Shown here: positions 12,170 through 25,509 of the stretch, piece after piece
How the letters are laid out: each line of letters opens with the position of its first letter
How positions within the stretch are numbered: the stretch's first letter is position 1
NCBI RefSeq assembly: GCF_010015445.1
Contig: NC_053133.1
Location: forward strand, 30,596,252-30,660,251
Direction of reading: 5' to 3'
Source of the DNA: Perca fluviatilis
Taxonomy: Eukaryota > Chordata > Actinopteri > Perciformes > Percidae
DNA: 64,000 nucleotides
The notes under the pieces: model-generated
The model's input: only the letters and a program-made list of their open reading frames with translations
Database searches by the model: none
What the model was told of the DNA's origin: nothing
Made by a program: the position numbers and the translations under genes

Positions 12170-12773
12170 TGTTATGGGTTGGCTGTGTTCTCCCTTCCTG
12201 TGTGTGGTCCTTTTCCTGTGTTGTCTCTATCTGCGTTGTGTTCGTCTGCACCTGAGGCTGCGAGAGGCGTGGCTATGGAGGATCTAGGTCAAGGGGCGTG
12301 GCCATTCACTCCTGCACAGTTTCCACACAGCTGCAGCTCCTTCCATTCATCACCTCTACCCGGGCTGTTCACCTCTTCGGCACCAGATTGTTAAACTACT
12401 CTTGTGACCCTGCTCTGAAACTGCTGCTACCTGCAGCTTACCTGTGTGACCTGCTTCACTGCCTCCCCGCCGAGACCTGTCGAGCCATCGCTCTGCCGCT
12501 TTCTGCTGAGCTGCCGTCTTCCACCCTGCACTGCTCACTCACATCCCCTCTGGATTTCTGTCGGTGAGTCAGGACTGGACTCTCTCAGACAGCCTGCTCC
12601 GAGTCTCAGTTCTGCCCTGGTTTCCTCTCTGCCTGCCTGCCTCGCGCTTCATTACCATCCAGAAGCTACACTGCCTAAACTCCCTCTCTTTTGACTGTTC
12701 TAATAAACCTCTCTAACTGCTATCTGCCTCCGTGTGTTGTCTCTGTGTTTTGGGTCAAAAGGCAAATCTAACA
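12170..12773 (+). mobile_element. solo LTR (604 bp) inserted in the minisatellite
   Basis: The sequence starts TGTTATGGG and ends AAATCTAACA, so it has the TG...CA ends of an LTR. A perfect 5-bp target duplication, CATTC (12165-12169 and 12774-12778), flanks it. An AATAAA polyadenylation signal lies at 12702-12707, in the expected 3' part. No internal gag or pol sequence is next to it, so it is a solo LTR left by recombination. The retroelement family cannot be told from the LTR alone. Confidence 0.85.
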
Positions 12774-12916
12774 CATTCCCCCTGCTCTGGCGTTTCCCCC
12801 CTCTCATTCCCCCTGCTCTGGTGTTTCCTCCTCTCATTCCTCCTGCTCTGGCGTTTCCCCCTCACATTCCCCCTGCTCTGGTGTTTCCTCCTCTCATTCC
12901 CCATGCTCTGGTGTTT
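12774..12916 (+). repeat. 28-29-bp minisatellite, right block
   Basis: About five units of the array described at 11575 continue after the LTR. Confidence 0.9.
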
Positions 12917-13880
12917 CTGAGCCCCTAAACCGGAGACATTTGGAAACACTTCTGACCTGTTTTCTTCTATCTTGGACCAGTGGCCTGAACTATCTCAAAC
13001 CAATCAAAATGGTGGCTTCATGTAAAGGCCCCCTGCTGCAGTAAGAGTTAAACAAAGCGTTTGGTTTTTACCTTCCTGCTGCCGTCTCTCTCTGCCCGGC
13101 CAGCGGCGTCCTCCATGAGGGGCATCTCAGACTCTCTGTCCGTCCTGCAGAGACACAACGCTGTGTTAGAGACACGCTCCCGTCAGACTGAGGTCATGAG
13201 GTGGCGTATGTACGACACGCCAATTGGTATTCCATTATTGGCGTGTTATCAAGACGCATACTCGTTTTTTTAGCGTGTTTATCAAAGGCGGCAGTTTGTT
13301 ACGTATTCGTAGCTTCATGAGAACAATCTGATCTGAATCTGCAGACTGCAACGGAAAGAGTCAGAAGTGCTGAGGTCGAGCCTCCTCTCCTGTTGCATCA
13401 TGGGAGAGTTTGGGGGGTAAACATAGAGGCAGATGATCAGATAAACATCTGCTGAGAGGACAACACGACTGAAGACACCGTCTCACAATAATCTCTTTTA
13501 CTCCTCATCATCATCATCAACATGCATGCACACACACAGACAGATGCACACACGTACACACACACACACACAAACACACACAAACGCACACCCACACACA
13601 CACATTTGAACCATTTATTTATGTCCACATGAAGAAAATGGACAGACACAGGGACACACATATTACAGTGGCAGTACAACACATACACAAACTCATGGAC
13701 CAGTGGCATGCAGCAGGTCTTCACATTATCACTTAATAAACACAATACTCACTGCTTAAGGAATATCAAAGTACCCCACACACACACACACACACTCTGA
13801 CTGTACCTTCTGCTCAGTTTCCAGAAATCAATAATCCAATAACTGTGTTCACTGCTCGCTCACACTCCTCTCTTTGTCTC
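12917..13880. other. gene-free stretch with small CA tracts
   Basis: No exon or transposon end is clear. Short CA microsatellites sit at about 13528-13602 and 13777-13795. Confidence 0.4.
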
Positions 13881-13894
13881 TTACACACTTATGT

Positions 13895-14052
13895 CACTTT
13901 CCTCTCTCTTTCTCTCTCCCTCTATCTCTCTCTCTCTCCCTCTAGCTCTCTCTCTCTCTCTCCCTCTATCTCTCTCTGTCTTTCTCCCCTCTCTCTCTCT
14001 CTCTCTCTCTAGCTCTCTCTCTCTCTCTCCCTCTATCTCTCTCTGTCTTTCT

Positions 14053-14083
<31 letters not shown>

Positions 14084-14090
14084 GTCTCGC

Positions 14091-14187
<97 letters not shown>
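13895..14187 (+). repeat. CT tract followed by GT microsatellite
   Basis: (CT)n with CCTCTAT interruptions runs to about 14088, then (GT)n to about 14181. Confidence 0.95.
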
Positions 14188-14189
<2 letters not shown>

Positions 14190-14349
14190 TTGTTTTCCTT
14201 CACTCCCTCCCTGTTTCCGTCCTTGTGGGCTCAGACTATTTGTTGGAGGACAGATTTAAAGGAACCCAAACACACCCGTCATCAGTTAGATCTAATCCTC
14301 CGACACACAAACACCCCCACTGTTCTCAGGTCAGATAGCAGAAGTTTAT

Positions 14350-14450
<101 letters not shown>

Positions 14451-14456
14451 CGGTGA

Positions 14457-15455
14457 ATCATTAGACAGCTGCTCAGGTGTGTGTGTTGATGTAAATATGA
14501 GCCAAATGGGTTCAGATTAGGTCAGAGAGAAACCTGAGGTGTTCACAAAATATCTAAAGATAAAAACTGGATCATACAGTCGACAAAATGTGGAGATACA
14601 TAAATAATATAAATATATATATATAGTCTGAAACTATATAGTGTGAAACTTAGAAGAGGATTCAACTGAAGGTGAATCTTCACCTGATTTAAAAGTGTAC
14701 AGAAAAAGCTTTATAAAATGTCACAAAGAAGGTCAAAAGTTTCTTAAACAGCGTCGAAAAAAAGGGGTAAAAAAAGCCTTAAAAAGCATAAAAAACTGTC
14801 CAAAAAAGCCGTCATGAAAAACATCAAAAGTTTCAAAAAAAGCATTGAAAAAAGCGTAAAACAAAATGTCCAAACAACATCCAAAAATGGCCACAGAGAA
14901 GCTGTTAATCTTTGTGCTTCAGGAGATAGATGTGGTCACTGAGGAAGACTAAAAGAGAACTCGTCTCTGATGTAAACCTGTTAATAACAGCCAATCTGTT
15001 ATCAGCTGATCATAAATCACAGAGCAGGGAACTTTCCGGTCGGAGTTCATAATCTTAAACGATAATTCATCTTCAGATCATCAATCATTAATCCTGATTT
15101 CATTGACGAGCCACTTAAAGGCCGACTCCTGTTCCCAGCCAGCCTGAGCAGGAGGAGTCTGGGGGCTGTGAAGAGAGCACAGATGCTGCCGTTAGTGATC
15201 TGACAGCAAGGGACAGCACTGAATATATATAGGGTCCACCTACTGTAGAGGGATCCAGATGTTGTAACATGTGTTCAGCGGTCCTGGTCCACAGCAGGAC
15301 ATGTTATCAGGAGACTGCTCCTGTCTCCACACACTGTTTATCACTAATGTAGCACGCACTGTTTGTTCTAAATCTCACATTCACAAGATCACAAGTTCCT
15401 GAAAGAAGTGATTAAGATTCAACAACAACAACAACACAAGCTGCTGACCATCAGA

Positions 15456-15460
<5 letters not shown>
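14457..15460. other. gene-free stretch with A-rich simple sequence
   Basis: An A-rich run with AAAAAGC/GTC motifs occupies about 14700-14890. No gene is seen. Confidence 0.4.
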
Positions 15461-15747
<287 letters not shown>

Positions 15748-16029
15748 CAATTTGGGCCTTTTTTTTACAACATTTCTGTTGCTTCTTTTTCGACCTTTGT
15801 GACCTTTTGTTTACATATTTTTGAGTTTTTTTTCAATTGTTCTGTATTTCAGCTGCAGCTTCACACAAAATGTCTTTTTAATTACGGAACAAAGTCCGGG
15901 TGATAAGCTGCCAGAAGTGTTTCTGTTATTTTACGGATTTATTTCTCAGCGTATAAGAAACAAAGGAGGATGAATGGGTTTAAATTTAACAAAATATATA
16001 TTACAGGATATGTGCAGTGGGTCATTTAG

Positions 16030-17334
16030 TAGGGGTGTGCATTGGCACTGCCCTCACAATTCGATTCGATTACGATTCACCAGGTAACGATTCGATTCAA
16101 TTCGATTCTACGATGCATTGCGATGCATTGCAATGCATCAACATTCTACTGCACACAAGGCAAATTTTTCATCAGTCATGAGCAGGTCTCAACATTAAAA
16201 AAAAATCCCTACTGGCCCCCAGTTAATGATAACTAGAGAGGCTACTTAACTAGAAAATGATCTCAGATTAGGGGGCAATTCACTGAGGAGTGATGGTTAA
16301 AGACTTGATTACTGAAACGTAATCCGTGTCCTGATTGGTGGAAAATGCTTACAGAAAGAAAGGCCTGTTGTCAGGGAAACATGTCACTGTCAAGAGTCTG
16401 AAGTGAAAAGTTGTGGAAAACAGCAGCTGTGATGATGAATGGACTGAGAAGCAGGCTAGCATTCCTCCTGTATGCCTCACTTGAAATAAGACAATGTTGT
16501 TGCTAAATAATACAACCGGCATCATCATCAAGAATAAAGAACGCGGCGTCATTCACGTCCATATTAAGTAGCCACATGTATTTGTTTTGGTCTTTAAATA
16601 CCTCCATAGGTTTACCGCTCCAGCGGAGAGGATGGTTAGACAGCAGCTACGTTTACAAGAGTTTGTCCAAAGTTCAAGATTGGTTGCGAATTAAGATAAA
16701 CACTTAGACTACAAACTACATCTTTCATTTTAGCTTGTTTGTAAAGTCGCTATTTGCAGAGCAGAGCTGTGTTTGCACAGCGCGGTGGACGAGAGTGGAC
16801 AGCCAGACAGAGCAGACTAAAATATCGCTTTCTGCCTGTACAACAGGTAGGTGGGTATTGATAAGTATTGACTCTGTAATCATTGAGGGTTTATTGTAGG
16901 CTACTTACAGTAGGCTAACGAGTGTAGCGTTGGTTCATCTGCGCCATCGTCGGTAAATAATCCCCGGTAACGTTTCCAGCTACATGTGCTGCGTGAAACG
17001 CACACACCTCAGCCCTGCTGTGTGTGTGCGCGCAGCGCGAGAATCGCTGTTCAGAATCCAAAATGCAACGCTTGTATCCAAATTAATTGGTTATAAATTA
17101 CCTGAGGTGAAAATGTAAAATGTTAACATTCACACGCTTCGTGCCGCTCTGTATGACGTGTGCTGATGCAGCAGACAGAGCCACAGTGACAGAAACTTCA
17201 CAACTTTATTGTCCACTCAAGGCCAGAAAATAAACAGTGACATAATCGATTATGGCACTTTGCCGCATCGATGCTGAATCGTGCATGCCCCGCATTGCAA
17301 TGCATTGCCGAATCGATTATTGTTGACACCACTA
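16030..17334 (+). mobile_element. non-autonomous hAT element, copy 1 (1305 bp)
   Basis: It starts TAGGGGTGTGCATTGG, ends GTTGACACCACTA, and has short imperfect inverted tips (TAGnGGTGT). A perfect 8-bp target duplication TCATTTAG (16022-16029 and 17335-17342) flanks it. No transposase frame is present. A close full-length relative in the same orientation is at 23534-24833. Confidence 0.9.
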
Positions 17335-17412
17335 TCATTTAGTCCTCTTTTTTTTCTTTCTTGATTCCTTGGTTGGTTCTATATGATATATTCTAGTCTG
17401 TTGACTATGTGT

Positions 17413-18468
17413 TAGTCTCTCCTCCTCAGTCTGACCTAGTCTCTCCTCTTCAGTCTGACCTAGTCTCTCCTCCTCAGCCTGACTCGACCTAGTCTCTCCT
17501 CCTCAGTCTGACCTAGTCTCTCCTCCTCAGCCTGACCTAGTCTCTCCTCTTCAGTCTGACCTAGTTTCTCCTCCTCAGTCTGACCTAGTCTCTCCTCCTC
17601 AGTCTGACCTAGTCTCTCCTCCTCAGCCTGACTCGACCTAGTCTCTCCTCCTCAGCCTGACCTAGTCTCTCCTCCTCAGTCTGACCTAGTCTCTCCTCCT
17701 CAGCCTGACCTAGTCTCTCCTCCTCAGCCCAACTCGACCTAGTCTCTCCTCCTCAGTCTGACCTAGTCTCTCCTCCTCAGCCTGACCTAGTCTCTCCTCC
17801 TCAGCCTGACCTAGTCTCTCCTCCTCAGCCTGACCTAGTCTCTCCTCCTCAGTCTGACCTAGTCTCTCCTCCTCAGCCCAACTCGACCTAGTCTCTCCTC
17901 CTCAGCCCAACTCGACCTAGTCTCTCCTCCTCAGCCTGACCTAGTCTCTCCTCCTCAGCCCAACTCGACCTAGTCTCTCCTCCTCAGCCTGACCTAGTCT
18001 CTCCTCCTCAGTCTGACCTAGTCTCTCCTCCTCAGCCTGACCTAGTCTCTCCTCCTCAGTCTGACCTAGTCTCTCCTCCTCAGTCTGACCTAGTCTCTCC
18101 TCCTCAGTCTGACCTAGTCTCTCCTCCTCAGCCTGACCTAGTCTCTCCTCCTCAGTCTGACCTAGTCTCTCCTCCTCAGCCTGACCTAGTCTCTCTTCCT
18201 CAGCCTGACCTAGTCTCTCCTCCTCAGCCTGACCTAGTCTCTCCTCCTCAGCCTGACCTAGTCTCTCCTCCTCAGCCTGACCTAGTCTCTCTTCCTCAGT
18301 CTGACCTAGTCTCTCCTCCTCAGTCTGACCTAGTCTCTCCTCCTCAGCCTGACCTAGTCTCTCCTCCTCAGTCTGACCTAGTCTCTCCTCCTCAGTCTGA
18401 CCTAGTCTCTCCTCCTCAGTCTGACCTAGTCTCTCTTCCTCAGCCTGACCTAGTCTCTCCTCCTCAGC
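17413..18468 (+). repeat. 24-bp minisatellite, about 43 copies
   Basis: The unit is built around GACCTAGTCTCTCCTCCTCA. Sub-variants have AGTCTG, AGCCTG or the longer AGCCCAACTC before GACC, which is useful for tracing array growth. Confidence 0.95.
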
Positions 18469-18485
18469 CGGGAGGAGAGACTAGG

Positions 18486-18660
18486 TCTGGACCGGGAGCC
18501 AGTAGACCGGGACTGGACCGGGAGCCAGTGGACCGGAACTGGACCGGGAGCCAGTAGACCGGGACTGGACCGGGAGCCAGTGGTCCGGGACTGGACGGGG
18601 AGCCAGTGGACCAGGACTGGACCGGGAGCCTGTGGACCAGAACTGGACTGGGAGCCAGTG
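18486..18660 (+). repeat. 26-bp minisatellite, about 7 copies
   Basis: The unit contains CTGGACCGGGAGCCAGT, with alternation of AGTAG and AGTGG. It abuts the 24-bp array. Confidence 0.9.
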
Positions 18661-18778
18661 GAGCTGTTGGGGGACAGGAGGGATGTGGTGGATGGAGGGG
18701 GTTTGAGTTATGAAGGTTACTTACTATGTAGGTGACTTTGACGCTGCTATTCATGCACCTTGTACTGGTATGTATCTG

Positions 18779-19026
18779 TAGGGCTGGGCGATATGGAGAA
18801 AATCAAATATCACTATATTTTTGACCAAATACCTCGATATCGATACCGCAACAATATTGTAGCGTTGACTATTGGTGCTTTCACAAAATATTTACACAAT
18901 GAGATTTTTGATAAATAATCATCAGTAATGTGGATATAATGACTAAGTGGGTAAAGGCAAATAATAGAACAGTTACTAGTTACTTGCTAGTCTCATATCA
19001 CGATATCGATATATTGCCCAGCTCTA
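18779..19026. mobile_element. hAT MITE (GGGCTGGGCGATAT ends)
   Basis: The ends TAGGGCTGGGCGATAT and ATATTGCCCAGCTCTA are inverted. The flanking 8-mers TGTATCTG and TTTATCTG match at 7 of 8. It is 248 bp long with no coding sequence, and the interior is rich in ATATCGATAT motifs. Confidence 0.8.
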
Positions 19027-19337
19027 TTTATCTGTCCTCGTACTGGTACCGTTGTGTTCCAGGTGGACTGAGTGTAGAACTTGTATGTATTTATGTGTCT
19101 TGTATGTGTTTATACTTGCTGCACACCTAATCACCCTTCAGGGACACAAATAAAGTTGAATTTGAAGTTGAAAGTCCAGGGTGGACTACTATTATGGAGT
19201 ACTATTAAACCCCCAAACAGTAAGACCTGCAGCCTCCGTTCTACTTGATGTACTTGTGTGTTTGTGAGTTCTTTGTTGGAGGCCGATGGCTGCTTCTGTG
19301 TTTGCTGTGAACGGGAGAAATAAAGAAGAGGAACTCT

Positions 19338-19866
19338 GAGTGAGAGGATGGAGCAGTGATTGGTGGTGTAGTGTAGTCTGTTAGTGAGAGGATGGAGCAG
19401 TGATTGGTGGTGTAGTGGTGTCTGTTAGTGAGAGGATGGAGCAGTGATTGGTGGTGTAGTGGTGTCTGTTAGTGAGAGGATGGAGCAGTGATTGGGGGTG
19501 TAGTGTAGTCTGTTAGTGAGAGGATGGAGCAGTGATTGGTGGTGTAGTGTAGTCTGTTAGTGAGAGGATGGAGCAGTGATTGGTGGTGTAGTGTAGTCTG
19601 TTAGTGAGAGGATGGAGCAGTGATTGGTGGTGTAGTGTAGTCTGTTAGTGAGAGGATGGAGCAGTGATTGGTGGTGTAGTGTAGTCTGTTAGTGAGAGGA
19701 TGGAGCAGTGATTGGTGGTGTAGTGTAGTCTGTTAGTGAGAGGATGGAGCAGTGATTGGTGGTGTAGTGTAGTCTGTTAGTGAGAGGATGGAGCAGTGAT
19801 TGGTGGTGTAGTGGTGTCTGTTAGTGAGAGGATGGAGCAGTGATTGGTGGTGTAGTGGTGTCTTTT
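19338..19866 (+). repeat. 44-bp minisatellite, 12 copies
   Basis: The unit contains GAGAGGATGGAGCAGTGATT. Copies are nearly identical and differ mainly at GTGTAGTC versus GTGGTGTC. Confidence 0.95.
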
Positions 19867-19949
19867 AGACAGTAGGTGGAGCTGTTGGTTCAAACTGAAC
19901 TACAACTTTATTGGTATTACTCACAGACATCTACATCACAAATGACCCT

Positions 19950-20256
<307 letters not shown>

Positions 20257-20261
20257 AAATT

Positions 20262-20650
20262 TGTCAAAAATGTCAAAATCTTCTTTTAGAAAAAAAAAAA
20301 TGCGCCAAAGCGTCGAACATATGATAAAAGCATCAAGATATGTAACAAAACAATTGGAAAATTAAGTAAAAAAAAACGAAGGTAGGAAGCATATGATCAT
20401 CCGGGTCATTTTTTACAGTGCACGGAGCTCCTCCTCCAGTTTGTACAGAACACACCGGGATCACTGCGGGACGGAGGAGACCCGGGAAGACTTCTAACAT
20501 TTTTCTCCGGTAAGAGGCACGCGCACAGGTGTTTCTGTGTGACTCCAACATGTTTAATGTGAAGGTAACGGGTCCTGCTGCCACTTCCTGGTTTCAGGTA
20601 AGAGCTGCACGGTAATATAATGTAGTAATGATAATATAATGTAGTAATGA
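20262..20650 (+). pseudogene. decayed NLR 5' segment, paralogue of 59463-59860
   Basis: The segment matches 59463-59860 in order: an ATG reading MSKSSF (20270), a splice-donor-like AAGGTAGG, an acceptor TTTTTTACAG (to 20418), an exon-like 20419-20509, a donor CCGGTAAGAGG, and the run GTGTTTCTGTGTGACTCC. Compared with the 59-kb copy, the MSKSSF frame is shifted and stops early. The exon-like part has 16 extra bases, so its end phase is changed. The upstream CCAAT/TATA sequence is missing and replaced by poly-A. It may still serve as a 5' untranslated region for the gene starting at 28.7 kb, but as coding sequence it looks broken. Confidence 0.55.
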
Positions 20651-20833
20651 TAATATAACGGCCGAAATGATAATCACGTTTATTTTTTTTATCAATGTGA
20701 TTTCATTTAGGGACAAAATATCTTGACTGAACTTTTATATTGAAATAAACCGAGCACTGCTTTCACTGGCACGCCGTGTTACTTCCCAATCAACTTGAAG
20801 TGATTCAGGAAGTTAACTCCTCTCACTCTCTCT

Positions 20834-20837
20834 CACA

Positions 20838-20922
<85 letters not shown>
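20834..20922 (+). repeat. CT then CA microsatellite
   Basis: Short (CT)n is followed by (CA)n of about 75 bp. Confidence 0.9.
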
Positions 20923-20925
<3 letters not shown>

Positions 20926-23533
20926 ATATTTCAGCTGATTGTAGGCAGCCTTGTGTGCCATTGTGGACTGGAAAGGTGCCCTTTTGCCACAATAAAAAAT
21001 TAATGAAAAAATGAATTAAAATGTCAGCTCTTAAAGGGGAAGTGGTCTACTCTTAGCTGTGGAGGGGGGAGCATCTCAGAGAGAATAGGGCGGGTGGGAG
21101 GGAGGGAGCAGGGTATACATGTGGTGATAGAAAGAGCCTATTGAGAATGTGGAGATGACGTCACTACCAGAGGTGGGTAGTAACGAGTTACATTTACTCC
21201 GTTACATTTACTTGAGTAAGTTTTTGAAAAATAGGAGTAGTTTTAAATCACTATACTTTTTACTTTTACTTGAGTAGATTTGTGAAGAAGAAACTGTACT
21301 CTTACTCCGCTACGTTAGGCTACAATGAGCTCGTTACTTTTCTTTTTACCTCTTTGGTATTCTATGTGTCATTAGGTTCGTTCGAGATGAGCCAGATCTG
21401 CGCAGAATCGATCACCGGCGATCGGCGCCCAATGCATGCCGGTTAGATTTGTGTCCGACTTGATCCCGACTTGCTCTGACGTCATGCACACGTGGGCAAT
21501 GATAATCTCACGAGACCAAGGCGGCCGCAGTTCTGAGACGCAGGTAGCGCAGTTGCTTTTCACCAACTGCAAGAGCCAGGCGGACGCAGGCGGACCCAGT
21601 GCATGCTGGGAAACGCCGGCCTCTCAGCTGATCAAACAGCTGATTGGTTCAGAATCGACTCAACATGATGATGTTTTATATAAACTTTTTATTGATTTTC
21701 AATCGGAGGGATTTTAACTGCTATTTGTCTGATTTAAAGGCTTATTCTGTACAGAACACATGTTGTGTGGCTGATAGTGATGTTTAAAAGTCAGAGACTA
21801 AATCTGTTCAGATTACGGATCATCTACAGTCTGTTGTTAATTAACATCAGCAACAGATCGCATGTAGAGCATTCTGACAGCTACTTTGTCATAATAAAAA
21901 CAACTGGAGACTGTGTAGGAGCTGATATAGGGGTCTGATAACATTTTATTAAATCGGAATCGGACCACCGTGTTTCTGTCACTTCCTGTTCAGCCTGAAG
22001 GCTGCTGTCAGCTGGAAAACTGTCCGACTTGAGAGCGGACTTTTGTCACCGCCCCCAGCTGCTGCCGCCTGCTCTCGTCTACTTTACAGGCGAGGCGCAG
22101 TTCATCTTGAACGAGCCTAGTGTTTGATTTTGACAGAGAGTGACCGTGCGTTCATGGACATCGGAAAAACGTTTTTCCGAGTGAAAACGTCACCATTCAC
22201 GTACCTTCCTGTGGGAATCAGAGGAGGGAAACTGGGGCTGGATTTAGATACCCGAGTTCCCCAGGTGGTGACGTGTTGTTGACAACTGACGTTTGGTTTA
22301 TTGAACATATTTCAATGATAATAAAATATATAGATATAAACTGTTTATTGTGGACAAATGCCTCTGCCAAGAAACATACACAGACATAATATGTTTAAAA
22401 TTATTCATAAATAGGCCCATGTATAAAAACAACACATTATCTGTGTCCTTTCCTGTTGGTTGTCCTCCAGATAACACAAACACACACCTGTCCATGTGCT
22501 GTCTGGATGCTCGCATAAGAAAACAGCAGAGAATCTTCTGTTAGTGTGGCCTCCATGTTTTTACCACCTGATGCTCTCGGCTACGGCCCAGTCATGAAAC
22601 AAGTTGTTATGCCAAACGCCCAATATAACAGAAGAAGAAGAACACGCATCCCGACCCTGTGAACGCTGCCAGTCGGAAAAACAACGTAACCAGGGGGGCG
22701 GTCCCTGTTATTCCCAGGTGGCATGAACGCAGCAAGAGACTTCCACTAAAGGCTCTACCATGTGACTGTGTTTCACCAATCAAACGTAGTTGTGCAGTCT
22801 CATCACGTGACCGTACTCAATCTCAGCGGCGGGACCGGACCATGGATGTATTAAGAGAACCGATGGGTCAGCTTTACAGTCGTAGCAAAACAAAAATGTC
22901 AGAATCAACCGCCTGTACTACCAATCCAGACCAACATGACCTGGATCTCTTTCAGTTCCCCGGTTTCACCTAACCTAACCACCGCGGTCCCGCATAACTG
23001 TGTCACCACGCTGGTTATCAACTGGTTCAGTCAACCATCAGGGTTTTCCAATCCAGAGATGCGCACGTTCACATAAAAGAGGCGATGTTTGCACAACATG
23101 ACCAATAGCCACATATTTTGCATAAGAAGAGCAAACTATAATTCTCCATAAATATGAAGAACACAGACACAGTTTTACAGACAAAACGCAATACAGTCTC
23201 CGCTTCCTAAAACAGGAAGGAAAGCTGGCAAAAGAAAAAAAGGCGACACTGTTGATGCATAAATCACAACTCTTATCAATATCACTTCCCCATCAGTCAG
23301 GACCAAGATCTGGCCATAATTATACTTGTCCTTTCCATAAACTGTCATTGCTTTAGCCTATTATTTCAGTTGCTACCCTGGCAGTGGGAAGCCATCATGA
23401 GAGCAAATAAAAAATATAAAAACATAATTCAAACCGATGTGCGCATTGACGACACATGGCTCAAAAAGGCCAAGAAATAGCCGATATGTAATTCCCTCCC
23501 ATTAAAATCTATATATTTCATAAATATATCCAT

Positions 23534-24833
23534 TAGGGGTGTGCATTGGCACTGCCCTCACAATTCGATTCGATTACGATTCACCAGGTAACGATTCGAT
23601 TCAATTCGATTCTACGATGCATTGCGATGCATTGCAATGCATCAACATTCTACTGCACACAAGGCAAATTTTTCATCAGTCATGAGCAGGTCTCAACATT
23701 AAAAAAAAATCCCTACTGGCCCCCAGTTAATGATAACTAGAGAGGCTACTTAACTGAAAAATGACTCTCAGATTAGGGGGCAATTCACTGAGGAGTGATG
23801 GTTAAAGAGACGATTACTGAAACGTAATCCGTGTCCTGATTGGTGGAAAATTGCTTACAGAAAGAAAGGCCTGTTGTCAGGGAAACATGTCACTGAAGAG
23901 CGTCACGGTGAAAAGTTGTGCCGAAAACAGCAGCTGTGATGATGAATGGACTGAGAAGCAGGCTACGCGATTCCTCCCTATGCTCCCCTGAAATAAGACA
24001 ATGTTGTTGCTAAATAATACAACCGGCATCATCATCAAGAATAAAGAACGCGGCGTCATTCACGTCCATATTAAGTAGCCACATGTATTTGTTTTGGTCT
24101 TTAAATACCTCCATAGGTTTACCACTCCAGCGGAAGAGGATGGTTAGACAGCAGCTCACGTTTACAAGAGTTTGTCAAAGTTCAAGATTGGTTGCGAATT
24201 AAGATAAACACTTAGACTACAAACTACATCTTTCATTTTAGCTTGTTTGTAAAGTCGCTATTTGCAGAGCAGAGCTGTGTTTGCACAGCGCGGTGGACGA
24301 GTGGACAGCCAGACAGAGCAGACTAAAATGATCGCCTGTACAACAGGTAGGTGGGTATTGATAAGTATTGACTCTGTAATCATTGAGGGTTTATTGTAGG
24401 CTACTTACAGTAGGCTAACGAGTGTAGCGTTGGTTCATCTGCGCCATCGTCGGTAAATAATCCCCGGTAACGTTTCCAGCTACTATGTGCTGCGTGAAAC
24501 GCACACACCTCAGCTTTTTGTGTGACGCGCAGCGCAAGAATCGCTGTTCAGAATCCAAAATGCAACGCTTGTATCCAAATTAATTGGTTATAAATTACCT
24601 GGGGGTGAAAATGTAAAATGTTAACATTCACGCACGCTTCGTGCCGCTCTGTATGACGTGTGCTGATGCAGCAGACAGAGCCACAGTGACAGAAACTTCA
24701 CAACTTTATTGTCGACTCCGAAGGCCAGAAAACAATGAGCGCATAATCGATTATGGCACTTTGCGCGCGATGCTGAATCGTGCATGCCCCGCATTGCAAT
24801 GCATTGCCGAATCGATTATTGTTGACACCACTA
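23534..24833 (+). mobile_element. non-autonomous hAT element, copy 2 (1300 bp)
   Basis: This is the same element as 16030-17334 with small indels and the same orientation. It has its own perfect 8-bp target duplication ATATCCAT (23526-23533 and 24834-24841), so it is an independent insertion and not part of a segmental duplication. It is nested inside the 4.8-kb element. Confidence 0.9.
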
Positions 24834-24891
24834 ATATCCATCAGGGAATGTTAACGGGGTTGTCTGTCTCTAAATGTTTTTTGTATGAAAA

Positions 24892-24932
24892 ATCTCTCTC
24901 TCTCTCTCTCCCTCTCTCTCTCTCTCTCCTCC

Positions 24933-24964
<32 letters not shown>

Positions 24965-24970
24965 CTCCTC

Positions 24971-25001
<31 letters not shown>

Positions 25002-25046
25002 CTTTCTCTCTCCTCCTTTCTCTCTCTCTCTCTCTCTCTCCTCCTC
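24892..25046 (+). repeat. CT microsatellite
   Basis: An imperfect (CT)n/(CTC)n tract lies directly right of the nested hAT copy. Confidence 0.9.
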
Positions 25047-25470
25047 TATATATATATATTTTTTTATTTTAAATAATACCATATATATACCTTACATATA
25101 TATATAACCACCCTATTCTCTCTCTTCCTCCTCTTTATATTCCTGCTCATCATATTGTTTTTCCTCATATGTAAAATATATAATATGTAATATGTATATG
25201 TATGTATATTTATATGTGTATGTGTCTATGTATTAAAAATAATTATTTTGGTTGTTTATTATGTGTGTGTGTGGTAGTATATGTGTGTGTGGTATATGGT
25301 GTATGTTTATGTGTGTAGTGTGTGGTGTGTATAAGTAGTATAATATGTGGTAATGTGTGTGTAGTATATTTTGGTGTGTGGTGTTGTGTGTGTGTATTAA
25401 GTAATGTGTGGTATGAATGTGTGGTGGTGGTGGGCCCTCGTGTGTATGTGTGTGTGCGGTCTCCCTGATA

Positions 25471-25509
<39 letters not shown>

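Noticed and set aside
11360..12394. 344-codon Ser/Pro/Leu-rich frame
   Set aside because: It is produced by the 28-29-bp minisatellite and runs straight into the solo LTR. Unit length is not a multiple of three throughout.
18464..18754. Minus-strand 96-codon Pro/Ser-rich frame
   Set aside because: It is translation of the 26-bp minisatellite with no other support.
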